DNA from: Oscillospiraceae bacterium
Lineage (GTDB): Bacteria; Bacillota; Clostridia; Oscillospirales; Ruminococcaceae
Direction: 5' to 3'
DNA length: 12,213 nucleotides
Assembly: GCA_031285645.1 (NCBI GenBank)
Contig: JAITVU010000203.1
Location: 1-12,213 of the forward strand
The notes under the pieces were generated by a model, which saw only the letters and a program-made list of their open reading frames with translations, searched no databases and was not told the DNA's origin. The translations under genes were made by a program, and so were the position numbers. Position 1 is the stretch's first letter, and each line of letters begins with the position of its first letter. Shown piece after piece: positions 6,230 to 11,770 of the stretch.

Positions 6230-6242
6230 GCGGCCGGGCCGC
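6230..6242 (+). promoter_or_regulatory. GC-rich hairpin in the pduL leader
   Basis: GCGGCC and GGCCGC are complementary around a single G, about 16 bases upstream of the ribosome binding site. It could affect translation, but a one-base loop means the real stem is shorter. Function unknown. Confidence 0.3.
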
Positions 6243-6270
6243 GCAAATCACATACATAGAGGAGAAAAAA

Positions 6271-6849
6271 ATGAGCAAACAGTTTATTGTTGAAACATCC
6301 GCCCGGCACGCCCATGTATCCGAGGCCGATCTCGAGACTTTATTCGGCAAGGGTCACAAGCTGACGATAAAAAAAGAACTGTCACAACCCGGGCAGTACG
6401 CCTGCGAGGAGCGCGTCGATGTAGTCGGCCCCAAGAGTACAATTAAAAATGTCAGCATACTTGGCCCCACACGCTCGGCGACCCAGGTTGAAATCTCCCT
6501 GACCGACGCGCGCACGCTTGGCGTGACGCCGCCTGTGCGCGAATCCGGCGTTTTGGACGGCAGCGCCCCCTGTAAGCTGGTCGGTCCGGCCGGTGAAATC
6601 GATCTCCCCCAGGGCCTGATCGCGGCTAAACGCCATGTCCACACAACACCCGAAGACGCTAAAGAACTCGGCGTAAGCGATAAGGATATTGTCTGCGTCA
6701 GAATCAAAACCGAGGGGCGCGCCCTTATTTTTGACGATGTCGTGGTGCGCGTCAACTCCGAGTACGCGACGGCAATGCATATCGATACGGACGAGGCGAA
6801 CGCGGCCGGCGCAAGCGGACAGGTGTACGGTGAAATCGTCAAGCTTTGA
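6271..6849 (+). CDS. pduL: Phosphate propanoyltransferase (PduL-type phosphotransacylase)
   Basis: This 192-residue enzyme interconverts acyl-CoA and acyl-phosphate (propanoyl- or acetyl-phosphate) and feeds acetate/propionate kinase for ATP production. PduL is evolutionarily unrelated to the usual Pta. The two metal-binding His pairs are clear: SARHAHVS (residues 10-17) and KRHVHTTPEDA (120-130). So are VRESG (89-93) and the C-terminal HIDTDEANAAG (170-180). I chose the ATG at 6271 because AGAGGAG lies six bases upstream; the in-frame ATG at 6223 lacks a site and would add 16 residues. The N-terminus begins directly with the catalytic core, so I see no microcompartment-targeting peptide, and no shell genes are nearby. 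That suggests a free cytosolic fermentative enzyme, an inference. Confidence 0.93.
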   Translation: MSKQFIVETSARHAHVSEADLETLFGKGHKLTIKKELSQPGQYACEERVDVVGPKSTIKNVSILGPTRSATQVEISLTDARTLGVTPPVRESGVLDGSAPCKLVGPAGEIDLPQGLIAAKRHVHTTPEDAKELGVSDKDIVCVRIKTEGRALIFDDVVVRVNSEYATAMHIDTDEANAAGASGQVYGEIVKL

Positions 6850-6894
6850 TTTGTCCGATGCCCGGCCTTTTATCGATCAATAATCGTCAAACCA

Positions 6895-6928
6895 ACAAAA
6901 CCGGATCACGATTTTTGATCCGGTTTTG
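6895..6928 (+). terminator. Intrinsic terminator of pduL
   Basis: Arms ACAAAACCGGATCA (6895-6908) and TGATCCGGTTTTGT (6915-6928) form a perfect 14-bp stem ending in a TTTT run. It lies 46 bp after the pduL stop, and 26 bp before the next gene's start codon. Confidence 0.85.
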
Positions 6929-6954
6929 TCCGTTCGCCGGGAAAAGGAATGTAT

Positions 6955-7530
6955 ATGAAATACGCCGATTATTTTAAGGGAATCCCGCTGCTGGAAACGC
7001 CGAGGATTTCACTCCGCGCTTTTACCCGCGACGATATTCAGCCTTATGAGGCGATTATAGGCGATCCTTGCGTGCGCCGTTATTTAGGGAACGGCGTCGA
7101 ACCCTTCAAGGATCAGATGGCGGCGGAGCGTTGGCTTGGCAATATCAATGGCCGTCTGCTTAAGGCAAAGCGCGTTTTTACGTGGTGCGTCACGTATAAG
7201 CCGGAGCAAAGCGCGATCGGGCGCATTGATTTGGGCGGTTTTGAGTACCGCACAGTGGGCGAAATATCGTATCATCTGGCGCGGGACTATTGGGGCCGGG
7301 GGCTTGCGACTGAAGCCGTCGGGGCCGTTTTGGCGTTTGGCACCCAAAAGCTTAAACTGCACCGCATTGAGGCGATGGTGCTGCCCGGCAATAAAGCTTC
7401 TCTCGTGGTCCTCTATAAGAACGGCTTTGAGGAGGAGGGCCTGCTGCGCCGGCACCGTTTCGGCCGGGAGTTTCATGACGCTGTGATGCTGTCCGTGATC
7501 AAAGAAGAAAACCTCGGCGCATCAAAATAG
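6955..7530 (+). CDS. GNAT-family N-acetyltransferase, RimJ/RimL type
   Basis: This 191-residue protein belongs to the GNAT superfamily and transfers an acetyl group from acetyl-CoA to an amino group. The N-terminal LETPRISLRAFTRDDI (13-28) is typical of RimJ/RimL-like members. The acetyl-CoA pyrophosphate-binding loop is WGRGLATEA (113-121). The C-terminal motif LVVLYKNGFEEEG is the usual motif B. I chose ATG at 6955 over ATG at 6949 because AAAAGGA ends directly against the first ATG but six bases before the second. The substrate cannot be deduced; it may be a protein N-terminus or a small molecule such as an antibiotic. The gene starts just after the pduL terminator, so it depends on read-through or an unseen promoter. 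Confidence 0.88.
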   Translation: MKYADYFKGIPLLETPRISLRAFTRDDIQPYEAIIGDPCVRRYLGNGVEPFKDQMAAERWLGNINGRLLKAKRVFTWCVTYKPEQSAIGRIDLGGFEYRTVGEISYHLARDYWGRGLATEAVGAVLAFGTQKLKLHRIEAMVLPGNKASLVVLYKNGFEEEGLLRRHRFGREFHDAVMLSVIKEENLGASK

Positions 7531-7538
7531 TTTTAAAC
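7530..7538 (+). repeat. Recurring intergenic motif GTTTTAAAC, copy 3
   Basis: Exact copy of the 9-mer; its first base is the last base of the acetyltransferase stop codon, 44 bp upstream of the dCTP deaminase start. Confidence 0.6.
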
Positions 7539-7581
7539 GGATATAGCAAATATCAGGGATTTGCATCAGGAGGCAGAGCAT

Positions 7582-8112
7582 ATGATCCTTTCCGGTCTCG
7601 AAATTGAGCGGCAGATTAAAGAGGGCCGTATTAAGATCACACCTTATGACAGAAGGTATCTGAACCCGAACAGCTACAATCTTCGTCTGCACAGCGAACT
7701 TCTTGTTTATACCGACGATGTGCTGGACATGAAAAAACCCCTTCAGACACGCAAGATCATCATTCCCGACACAGGTCTTGTCCTCTCCCCCGGCGTTTTA
7801 TACCTGGGGCGCACCTACGAGCATACACAGACGGATTATTATGTGCCCATGTTGGAGGGGCGCTCGTCGACAGGCAGGCTCGGGCTTAATATCCATGTCA
7901 CGGCCGGTTTTGGCGATATCGGCTTTCGCGGCTACTGGACGCTCGAGATTCAGTGCGTTCAGCCGCTTAGAATCTATCCCATGGTCGAGATCGGCCAGAT
8001 TTATTATCACTGTATTGAAGGCGCGTATTTTAAATATGAAAGCGATAAGTACCAGGATAACGCGGGTATACAGCCCAGCATGATCCACAGGGATTTCGAA
8101 AAAATGACATAA
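7582..8112 (+). CDS. dcd: dCTP deaminase (Dcd/dUTPase-fold)
   Basis: This 176-residue enzyme deaminates dCTP to dUTP, the precursor of dUMP for thymidylate synthesis. It has the trimeric dUTPase-like jelly-roll fold. Family marks: LNPNSYNLRL (27-36), the nucleotide-binding GRSSTGRLGL (93-102), HVTAGFGDIGF (105-115) and TLEI (120-123), whose Glu122 corresponds to the catalytic glutamate. The C-terminal KYQDNAGIQPS (156-166) fits the substrate lid. Length is close to the usual 170-195. I chose the ATG at 7582 because AGGAGG at 7568-7573 lies eight bases upstream. An earlier in-frame TTG (7561) lies before that site and is not credible. Whether it also hydrolyses dUTP, as bifunctional archaeal forms do, is not visible. 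It follows the acetyltransferase by 51 bp and may be co-transcribed. Confidence 0.9.
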   Translation: MILSGLEIERQIKEGRIKITPYDRRYLNPNSYNLRLHSELLVYTDDVLDMKKPLQTRKIIIPDTGLVLSPGVLYLGRTYEHTQTDYYVPMLEGRSSTGRLGLNIHVTAGFGDIGFRGYWTLEIQCVQPLRIYPMVEIGQIYYHCIEGAYFKYESDKYQDNAGIQPSMIHRDFEKMT

Positions 8113-8158
8113 CAGGGTTGCGCGTTTTTATGGATCTTACGGGTAAAAGGAAAAGACC

Positions 8159-8175
8159 TTGGGACGGCGTCCCAA
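8159..8175. repeat. Short hairpin downstream of dcd
   Basis: TTGGGAC (8159-8165) pairs with GTCCCAA (8169-8175) across GGC. It has no T-tract, so it is a doubtful terminator for dcd. Confidence 0.45.
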
Positions 8176-8217
8176 ACCCGCCAAACCCTTTAAAAAGCGT
8201 TTGATCGTAAACCTGTT

Positions 8218-8407
8218 TATTATGAACCGAAGGGGTATCATACCGAATGCCGGCGCAGCCGGCAATGCGTCATTGCTGCGCATCCATTCCCTCTTCGCCC
8301 CCGCAAGGGCGTTAAAGAATCGCAAAGCGGTTCTTCTAAGGAACACACAGTGTTCCATGAATCATTAATTTTTAATACCCCGCAGTCTTGCTGCGGGGAG
8401 GTTCATT
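8218..8407. repeat. Hairpin-rich intergenic repeat element A (about 190 bp)
   Basis: No gene lies here. The ends are TATGAACC (8221-8228) and GGTTCATT (about 8400-8407), an inverted repeat. Between them are: TGCCGGC/GCCGGCA (8248-8264), GCAATG/CATTGC (8262-8276), CGCCC/GGGCG (8296-8311), an imperfect 9-bp stem at 8315-8335, GGAACAC/GTGTTCC (8340-8356), and CCCCGCAG/CTGCGGGG (8378-8398). The first 25 bases and last 30 bases resemble the inner parts of the element at 9656-9779 (TTATGAACC...TACC and ATACCCCG...CGGGGAGG.TCATTCA). It is therefore a second, longer member of a dispersed family. Confidence 0.6.
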
Positions 8408-8478
8408 CACGCGGCATTTCTGTCGCGGGTGTCCAGAGGGATATTATGGTAAAATTTTTTAAACAGCTGCGCGTCTTG

Positions 8479-8507
8479 TTGACTTTGGGTCCCGCGCGGC
8501 TTATACT
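8479..8507 (+). promoter_or_regulatory. Strong promoter upstream of the cytidylate-kinase-like gene
   Basis: TTGACT (8479-8484), a 17-bp spacer and TATACT (8502-8507) match consensus at five of six positions each. The transcript would start near 8514, leaving a leader of about 160 nt before the GTG start. Confidence 0.75.
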
Positions 8508-8570
8508 GAAATTGACAGCCGGGTGACAACAACAGTGTTATGGGTGGGTTGTTTTGAAACGGGTTCAGCG

Positions 8571-8579
8571 GTTTTAAAC
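8571..8579 (+). repeat. Recurring intergenic motif GTTTTAAAC, copy 4
   Basis: Exact copy of the 9-mer, inside the leader of the cytidylate-kinase-like gene; a one-mismatch variant, GTTTTGAAAC, precedes it at 8551-8560. Confidence 0.6.
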
Positions 8580-8673
8580 GGCGGGGCTTCATGATCAGCC
8601 TTTGTCAGGGCGCCCGGACCGCGGACCCCGACGGGACAACCAACATTGTGACAAACGACTTGGAGGGATCGCC

Positions 8674-9303
8674 GTGAATCGACAGCCTGTCATTACAATC
8701 AGCCGTGAGTTTGGCAGCGGGGGACGTGAAATTGGCGAGCGGATCGCCAATGAACTGGGTATACAGTATTACGACAGGAAGCTGATCGATATTGCCGCCG
8801 AGCAGAGCGGCCTGTCGCCGGATTTTATCCGCGACAACGAGCAGAAAATCACAAACAGCTTTCTCTTCAACATATCGGTGAGCGGTTATTATTCCGGCAA
8901 CGCGTTTGCCCGCGACAACCTGTTGCCTGAGGATAAGCTCTTTTTAACGCAGGCTAAAATCATACAGGATATCGCGGACAGGGAAGCGTGCGTCATTGTC
9001 GGGCGCTGCGCGGACTATATACTGCGTAAAAACAGCGATTGCCTGAATATTTTTATCTATTCGGACAAGGAGAGCAAAATAAAGCGCGCCGTGGCCGAAT
9101 ACGGCATTGACCCGGCCAAGGCCGCGGGTATACTGGATAAGCAGGATAAAGCGCGTGCGAATCACTATAACCACTATACGGGCAATACATGGGGCGATAA
9201 GGGTAATTATCATCTTTGCCTGCACAGCGGCTTTCTCGGGGCCGATAAAATTGTCTCCATGGTTGTGTCCCTTTTCAGGGATGAAGCTGCCTCGCCGCGT
9301 TAA
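8674..9303 (+). CDS. Cytidylate kinase-like family protein
   Basis: This 209-residue soluble P-loop protein belongs to the cytidylate-kinase-like family (PF13189), common in Clostridia and distinct from canonical Cmk. The nucleotide-binding loop is at the very N-terminus: ISREFGSGGREIG (residues 9-21). It is followed by YYDRKLIDIAAEQSGLS (32-48), and IVGRCADYIL (108-117) forms the second conserved block. The GTG at 8674 is chosen because GGAGGG lies seven bases upstream and it begins exactly at the conserved NRQPVITISREFG. The earlier in-frame ATG at 8602 lacks a site and would add a low-complexity N-terminus. A kinase activity on CMP/dCMP is plausible but not proven for this family. It is transcribed alone from a strong promoter. 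Confidence 0.9.
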   Translation: MNRQPVITISREFGSGGREIGERIANELGIQYYDRKLIDIAAEQSGLSPDFIRDNEQKITNSFLFNISVSGYYSGNAFARDNLLPEDKLFLTQAKIIQDIADREACVIVGRCADYILRKNSDCLNIFIYSDKESKIKRAVAEYGIDPAKAAGILDKQDKARANHYNHYTGNTWGDKGNYHLCLHSGFLGADKIVSMVVSLFRDEAASPR

Positions 9304-9314
9304 TACGCGGCTTT
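9294..9314 (+). terminator. Hairpin over the stop codon of the cytidylate-kinase-like gene
   Basis: GCCGCGT (9294-9300) pairs with ACGCGGC (9305-9311) across TAAT, which includes the stop codon; only three T residues follow. It may be a weak first terminator or protect the mRNA 3' end. Confidence 0.45.
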
Positions 9315-9353
9315 AACAGATGGGCAACATGCGCGTGGTTGAAAACCGGTCCT

Positions 9354-9362
9354 GTTTTAAAC
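9354..9362 (+). repeat. Recurring intergenic motif GTTTTAAAC, copy 5
   Basis: Exact copy of the 9-mer, 51 bp after the cytidylate-kinase-like gene. Confidence 0.6.
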
Positions 9363-9416
9363 CTGTATGGCTATATGGAAAACCGCCGTTGCGGCACTTT
9401 TAAAACCATGAATACG

Positions 9417-9450
9417 AGCCGCCCAAAGCAGTGTGTTTGGGCGGCTTTTT
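9417..9450 (+). terminator. Strong intrinsic terminator
   Basis: Arms AGCCGCCCAAA (9417-9427) and TTTGGGCGGCT (9436-9446) form a perfect 11-bp stem with an 8-nt loop, followed by TTTTTATAT. It probably ends the cytidylate-kinase-like transcript and insulates the promoter just downstream. Confidence 0.88.
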
Positions 9451-9456
9451 ATATAC

Positions 9457-9485
9457 TTGACAATATTTTTTTATCTCTATATACT
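9457..9485 (+). promoter_or_regulatory. Near-perfect sigma-A-type promoter
   Basis: A perfect -35 TTGACA (9457-9462), an AT-rich 17-bp spacer and -10 TATACT (9480-9485). It is the best promoter in the window by eye. No gene follows within 570 bp; the next plus-strand feature is a terminator starting 15 bases after the -10. Confidence 0.8.
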
Positions 9486-9492
9486 TATATCT

Positions 9493-9534
9493 ATAGTGAA
9501 ACGCTGGGGCCTTGGGGTCTCCGGGCGTTTTTTT
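9493..9534 (+). ncRNA. Predicted RNA of about 42 nt, from promoter straight into terminator
   Basis: Transcription from the promoter at 9457-9485 would begin near A9493. A terminator hairpin follows at once: AACGC (9500-9504) pairs with GCGTT (9525-9529), with an inner GGGG/TCTCC stem and a seven-T run at 9528-9534. The result would be a very short RNA made of little more than the terminator stem-loop. It could be a small RNA, a leader attenuator for a longer transcript towards the MATE gene, or a decoy/titrating promoter. Only the promoter and terminator are seen; the RNA itself is inferred. Confidence 0.4.
9500..9534 (+). terminator. Intrinsic terminator directly after a strong promoter
   Basis: A five-bp outer stem AACGC/GCGTT and an inner G-rich/C-rich stem with one bulge and one wobble, followed by TTTTTTT (9528-9534). 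Confidence 0.75.
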
Positions 9535-9655
9535 ACACCCCACGCCGCTGCGCAGCCATACATGGTTATGATACAGGTTTTACATATATAGTGAACAAAC
9601 GCGGAGGCCAACGTGTTTTCGGGAGGCCGGCCGGGCTTGCCTGCGCGGTTTTATA

Positions 9656-9779
9656 GTCATTGCGGTTTGAAATTGCCCGTTGATTATGAACCAAAAAGGT
9701 TTGATACCCTGCGGCCCGGTATCGTCGGCTTGATACCCCGGGGCTCTGTCCCGGGGAGGGTCATTCAAACCGTAATGAC
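9656..9779. mobile_element. MITE-like element B, 124 bp with 15-bp terminal inverted repeats
   Basis: The terminal arms GTCATTGCGGTTTGA (9656-9670) and TCAAACCGTAATGAC (9765-9779) are complementary except for one base. Nested inside is ATGAACC (9686-9692) opposite GGGTCAT (9758-9764). The interior holds hairpins AACC/GGTT (9689-9701), GATACC/GGTATC (9703-9723) and CCCCGGG/CCCGGGG (9736-9756). It has no coding capacity. Size and architecture fit a non-autonomous element or a REP-like repeat. I see no clear target-site duplication. The inner ends match element A at 8218-8407. Confidence 0.6.
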
Positions 9780-10061
9780 CTAATGGGAATGCACTTTGCT
9801 ATGCTTCTATGCGGGTCAGCCTTAAAGCGCATTCACGATATCACGCCTGTTCCCTGTTTACGGTGCGAAAAGCCCAGGCCTCATTCGCGCGACTGCTCCG
9901 CGACCGGATATTTTGAGGTTCGCCGGGTATAAACCGTTTCAGATGACCGGTATGTCCTTTACAGGAATAGTCCGGAGCGTATGGATCTGCTGTGTATCTG
10001 TTTCAGACAGTGTTTCCCTGCTTCTTTATGGCGCCAGGCGGCGTTTAGAAATGGAGTTTTT
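9780..10061. other. Leader/intergenic region upstream of the MATE gene
   Basis: No gene seen. An inverted repeat is present immediately after element B: GAATGCACTTTG (9787-9798) against TAAAGCGCATTC (9823-9834), with one mismatch. No convincing promoter for the MATE gene was recognised here, so its transcription start is unknown. Confidence 0.4.
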
Positions 10062-11483
10062 ATGTCAAACAAAGATGTGGTTCAAGAAAACAAGATGGGC
10101 GTCATGCCCGTCAAAAAATTGCTGATCTCAATGTCGCTGCCGATGATGCTCTCCATGCTTGTGCAAGCCCTGTACAACATAGTCGACAGCGTGTTTGTCG
10201 CCCAGATCAGCGAAAATGCCCTCACGGCGGTGTCCCTGGCCTTCCCCGTGCAAAACCTGATGATTTCGATCGCGGGGGGCACCGGCGTCGGCATCAACGC
10301 GCTGCTGTCCAAGAGCCTCGGGGAAAAAAACCAGGATGAGGTTAACAGGGCGGCCAACAACGGCGTCATGCTCGGATTCCTCAGTTATCTGGTTTTTATG
10401 GTCGCGGGCCTTCTTTTTTCCCGTTTCTTCTTCGAGACGCAGACAAGCGATCCCGAAATTATCCGCTACGGCGCCGAATACTTGTCCGTCTGCACAGTCG
10501 GTTCCGTCGGGCTTTTCGGCCAGATGATTTTTGAGCGCCTGCTGCAGTCCACGGGTAAAACCATGTACAGCATGGTCTGCCAGAGCGTCGGCGCCGTGAT
10601 CAACATAATTTTTGATCCTATTATGATCTTCGGCCTGTTTGGATTCCCGGCTATGGGCGTTGCGGGCGCGGCGCTGGCGACGGTTTTAGGCCAGCTTGTC
10701 GGCATGTCGATCGGCCTGTATTTTAATGTGGCCAAAAACCGCGAGATCCGCTTTGCCATCCGCGGCTTCAGGCCCAGCGGCGCCACAATCAGGCGCATTT
10801 ACGCCGTTGGCCTGCCGTCCATCATCATGACGTCCGTCTCGTCCGTCATGACATTCGGTATGAACAAAATCCTGCTGGGTTTCACGTCCACGGCAACGGC
10901 TGTTTTCGGTGTCTACTTCAAACTGCAAAGCTTTATTTTTATGCCTGTTTTCGGGCTTAACAACGGCATGGTGCCGATTTTATCCTACAATTATGGGGCC
11001 AAAAACCGCCAGCGCATGGTACAGACTATCCGCTACAGCATTATGTACGCGGTCATCATCATGGTTGCGGGCTTTGTCCTATTTCAAATATTCCCCGCCG
11101 GCCTTCTTTCGTTTTTTAACGCGTCGGAAGAGATGGTCGCGATTGGCGTGCCCGCCTTGCGCATCATCAGCTACAGCTTTATTTTCGCCGGCTTTTGCAT
11201 TGTGAGCGGCTCGGTTTTTCAGGCGCTTGGGAAAGCGGTATTAAGTCTGATCAATTCCGTGGCGCGGCAACTCGTGATCCTGCTGCCCTCGGCTTATCTG
11301 CTGTCCTTGCTCGGTACTGTCGATTATGTCTGGTTCTCCTTCCCTATTGCCGAACTCATGTCTCTGACCCTCACGTCATTCTTTCTTGTCCATGTCTACA
11401 GGCGCGTCATCAAACCCCTGGCCCCCGGCGAAGAACGTGCCCGTGTATACGGGGGCGCCCCGGATGAGGCCTCCGCGCCCTGA
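10062..11483 (+). CDS. MATE-family multidrug/cation antiporter
   Basis: This 473-residue polytopic membrane protein belongs to the MATE family. These are twelve-helix exporters that couple drug, toxin or metabolite efflux to Na+ or H+ entry. The first MatE repeat begins with LLISMSLPMMLSMLVQALYN (20-39) and VDSVFVAQIS. The second repeat begins near residue 250 (AVGLPSIIMTSVSSVMTFGM). The conserved helix 5-6 block NIIFDPIMIFG followed by GVAGAALATVLGQ (181-211) is diagnostic, and GLNNGMVPILSYNYGAKN is the matching block of the second half. The ATG at 10062 has GGAG five bases upstream; the upstream in-frame ATG at 9981 would add a Cys-rich leader without a site. Substrate unknown. It closes with a strong terminator and converges on the gene at the right edge. 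Confidence 0.93.
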   Translation: MSNKDVVQENKMGVMPVKKLLISMSLPMMLSMLVQALYNIVDSVFVAQISENALTAVSLAFPVQNLMISIAGGTGVGINALLSKSLGEKNQDEVNRAANNGVMLGFLSYLVFMVAGLLFSRFFFETQTSDPEIIRYGAEYLSVCTVGSVGLFGQMIFERLLQSTGKTMYSMVCQSVGAVINIIFDPIMIFGLFGFPAMGVAGAALATVLGQLVGMSIGLYFNVAKNREIRFAIRGFRPSGATIRRIYAVGLPSIIMTSVSSVMTFGMNKILLGFTSTATAVFGVYFKLQSFIFMPVFGLNNGMVPILSYNYGAKNRQRMVQTIRYSIMYAVIIMVAGFVLFQIFPAGLLSFFNASEEMVAIGVPALRIISYSFIFAGFCIVSGSVFQALGKAVLSLINSVARQLVILLPSAYLLSLLGTVDYVWFSFPIAELMSLTLTSFFLVHVYRRVIKPLAPGEERARVYGGAPDEASAP

Positions 11484-11572
11484 TATACTGATGTAAAAAC
11501 GCAGCATAGGGGCGAAACCCCGGTGTACTGTCCTGTGCTTCACTCCGCCGCGCAAAAGAAGTACAGAAATTA

Positions 11573-11605
11573 AAAACAGAGGGTCCTTTATGGATCCTCT
11601 GTTTT
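11573..11605 (+). terminator. Intrinsic terminator of the MATE gene
   Basis: Arms AAAACAGAGGGTCC (11573-11586) and GGATCCTCTGTTTT (11592-11605) form a 14-bp stem with one G-T wobble and a 5-nt loop. The T-run ends two bases into the left arm of the element at 11604-11770. Confidence 0.88.
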
Positions 11606-11770
11606 AGGTGCTGTTGACACAAGGTTGTTCAAGTGGATTTTCGAGAGAATTTTGATGGATTTTTTTCGAGGAGGACGCAGGTGGGCTGACGCCCGGCAAG
11701 AACGACGAAGAAAAAAGACACAAAATTCGCCGAAAAGACACTGTATCGTTCTTGTGTCAACAGTGCCTAA
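11604..11770. mobile_element. MITE-like element C, 167 bp, with 20-bp terminal inverted repeats
   Basis: Left arm 11604-11623 (TTAGGTGCTGTTGACACAAG) and right arm 11751-11770 (CTTGTGTCAACAGTGCCTAA) are complementary at 18 of 20 positions, with a perfect core CTGTTGACACAAG. Each end carries TA just outside GG/CC, consistent with a TA target site as used by IS630/Tc1-mariner-type elements. The interior has no usable reading frame, so it is non-autonomous. It sits between convergent genes: its left arm touches the MATE terminator and its right arm supplies the stop codon of the minus-strand gene. The transposase family is inferred, not shown. Confidence 0.65.

Noticed and set aside
5324..9303. 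A coordinated uracil/deoxycytidine nucleotide pathway linking the glycosylase, dCTP deaminase and cytidylate-kinase-like genes
   Set aside because: The genes are in separate transcription units, one on the opposite strand, with unrelated genes between them; the theme is likely chance.
9339..9656. 105-codon plus-strand open frame between the cytidylate-kinase-like and MATE genes
   Set aside because: It crosses a strong terminator, a promoter and a second terminator and has no ribosome binding site.
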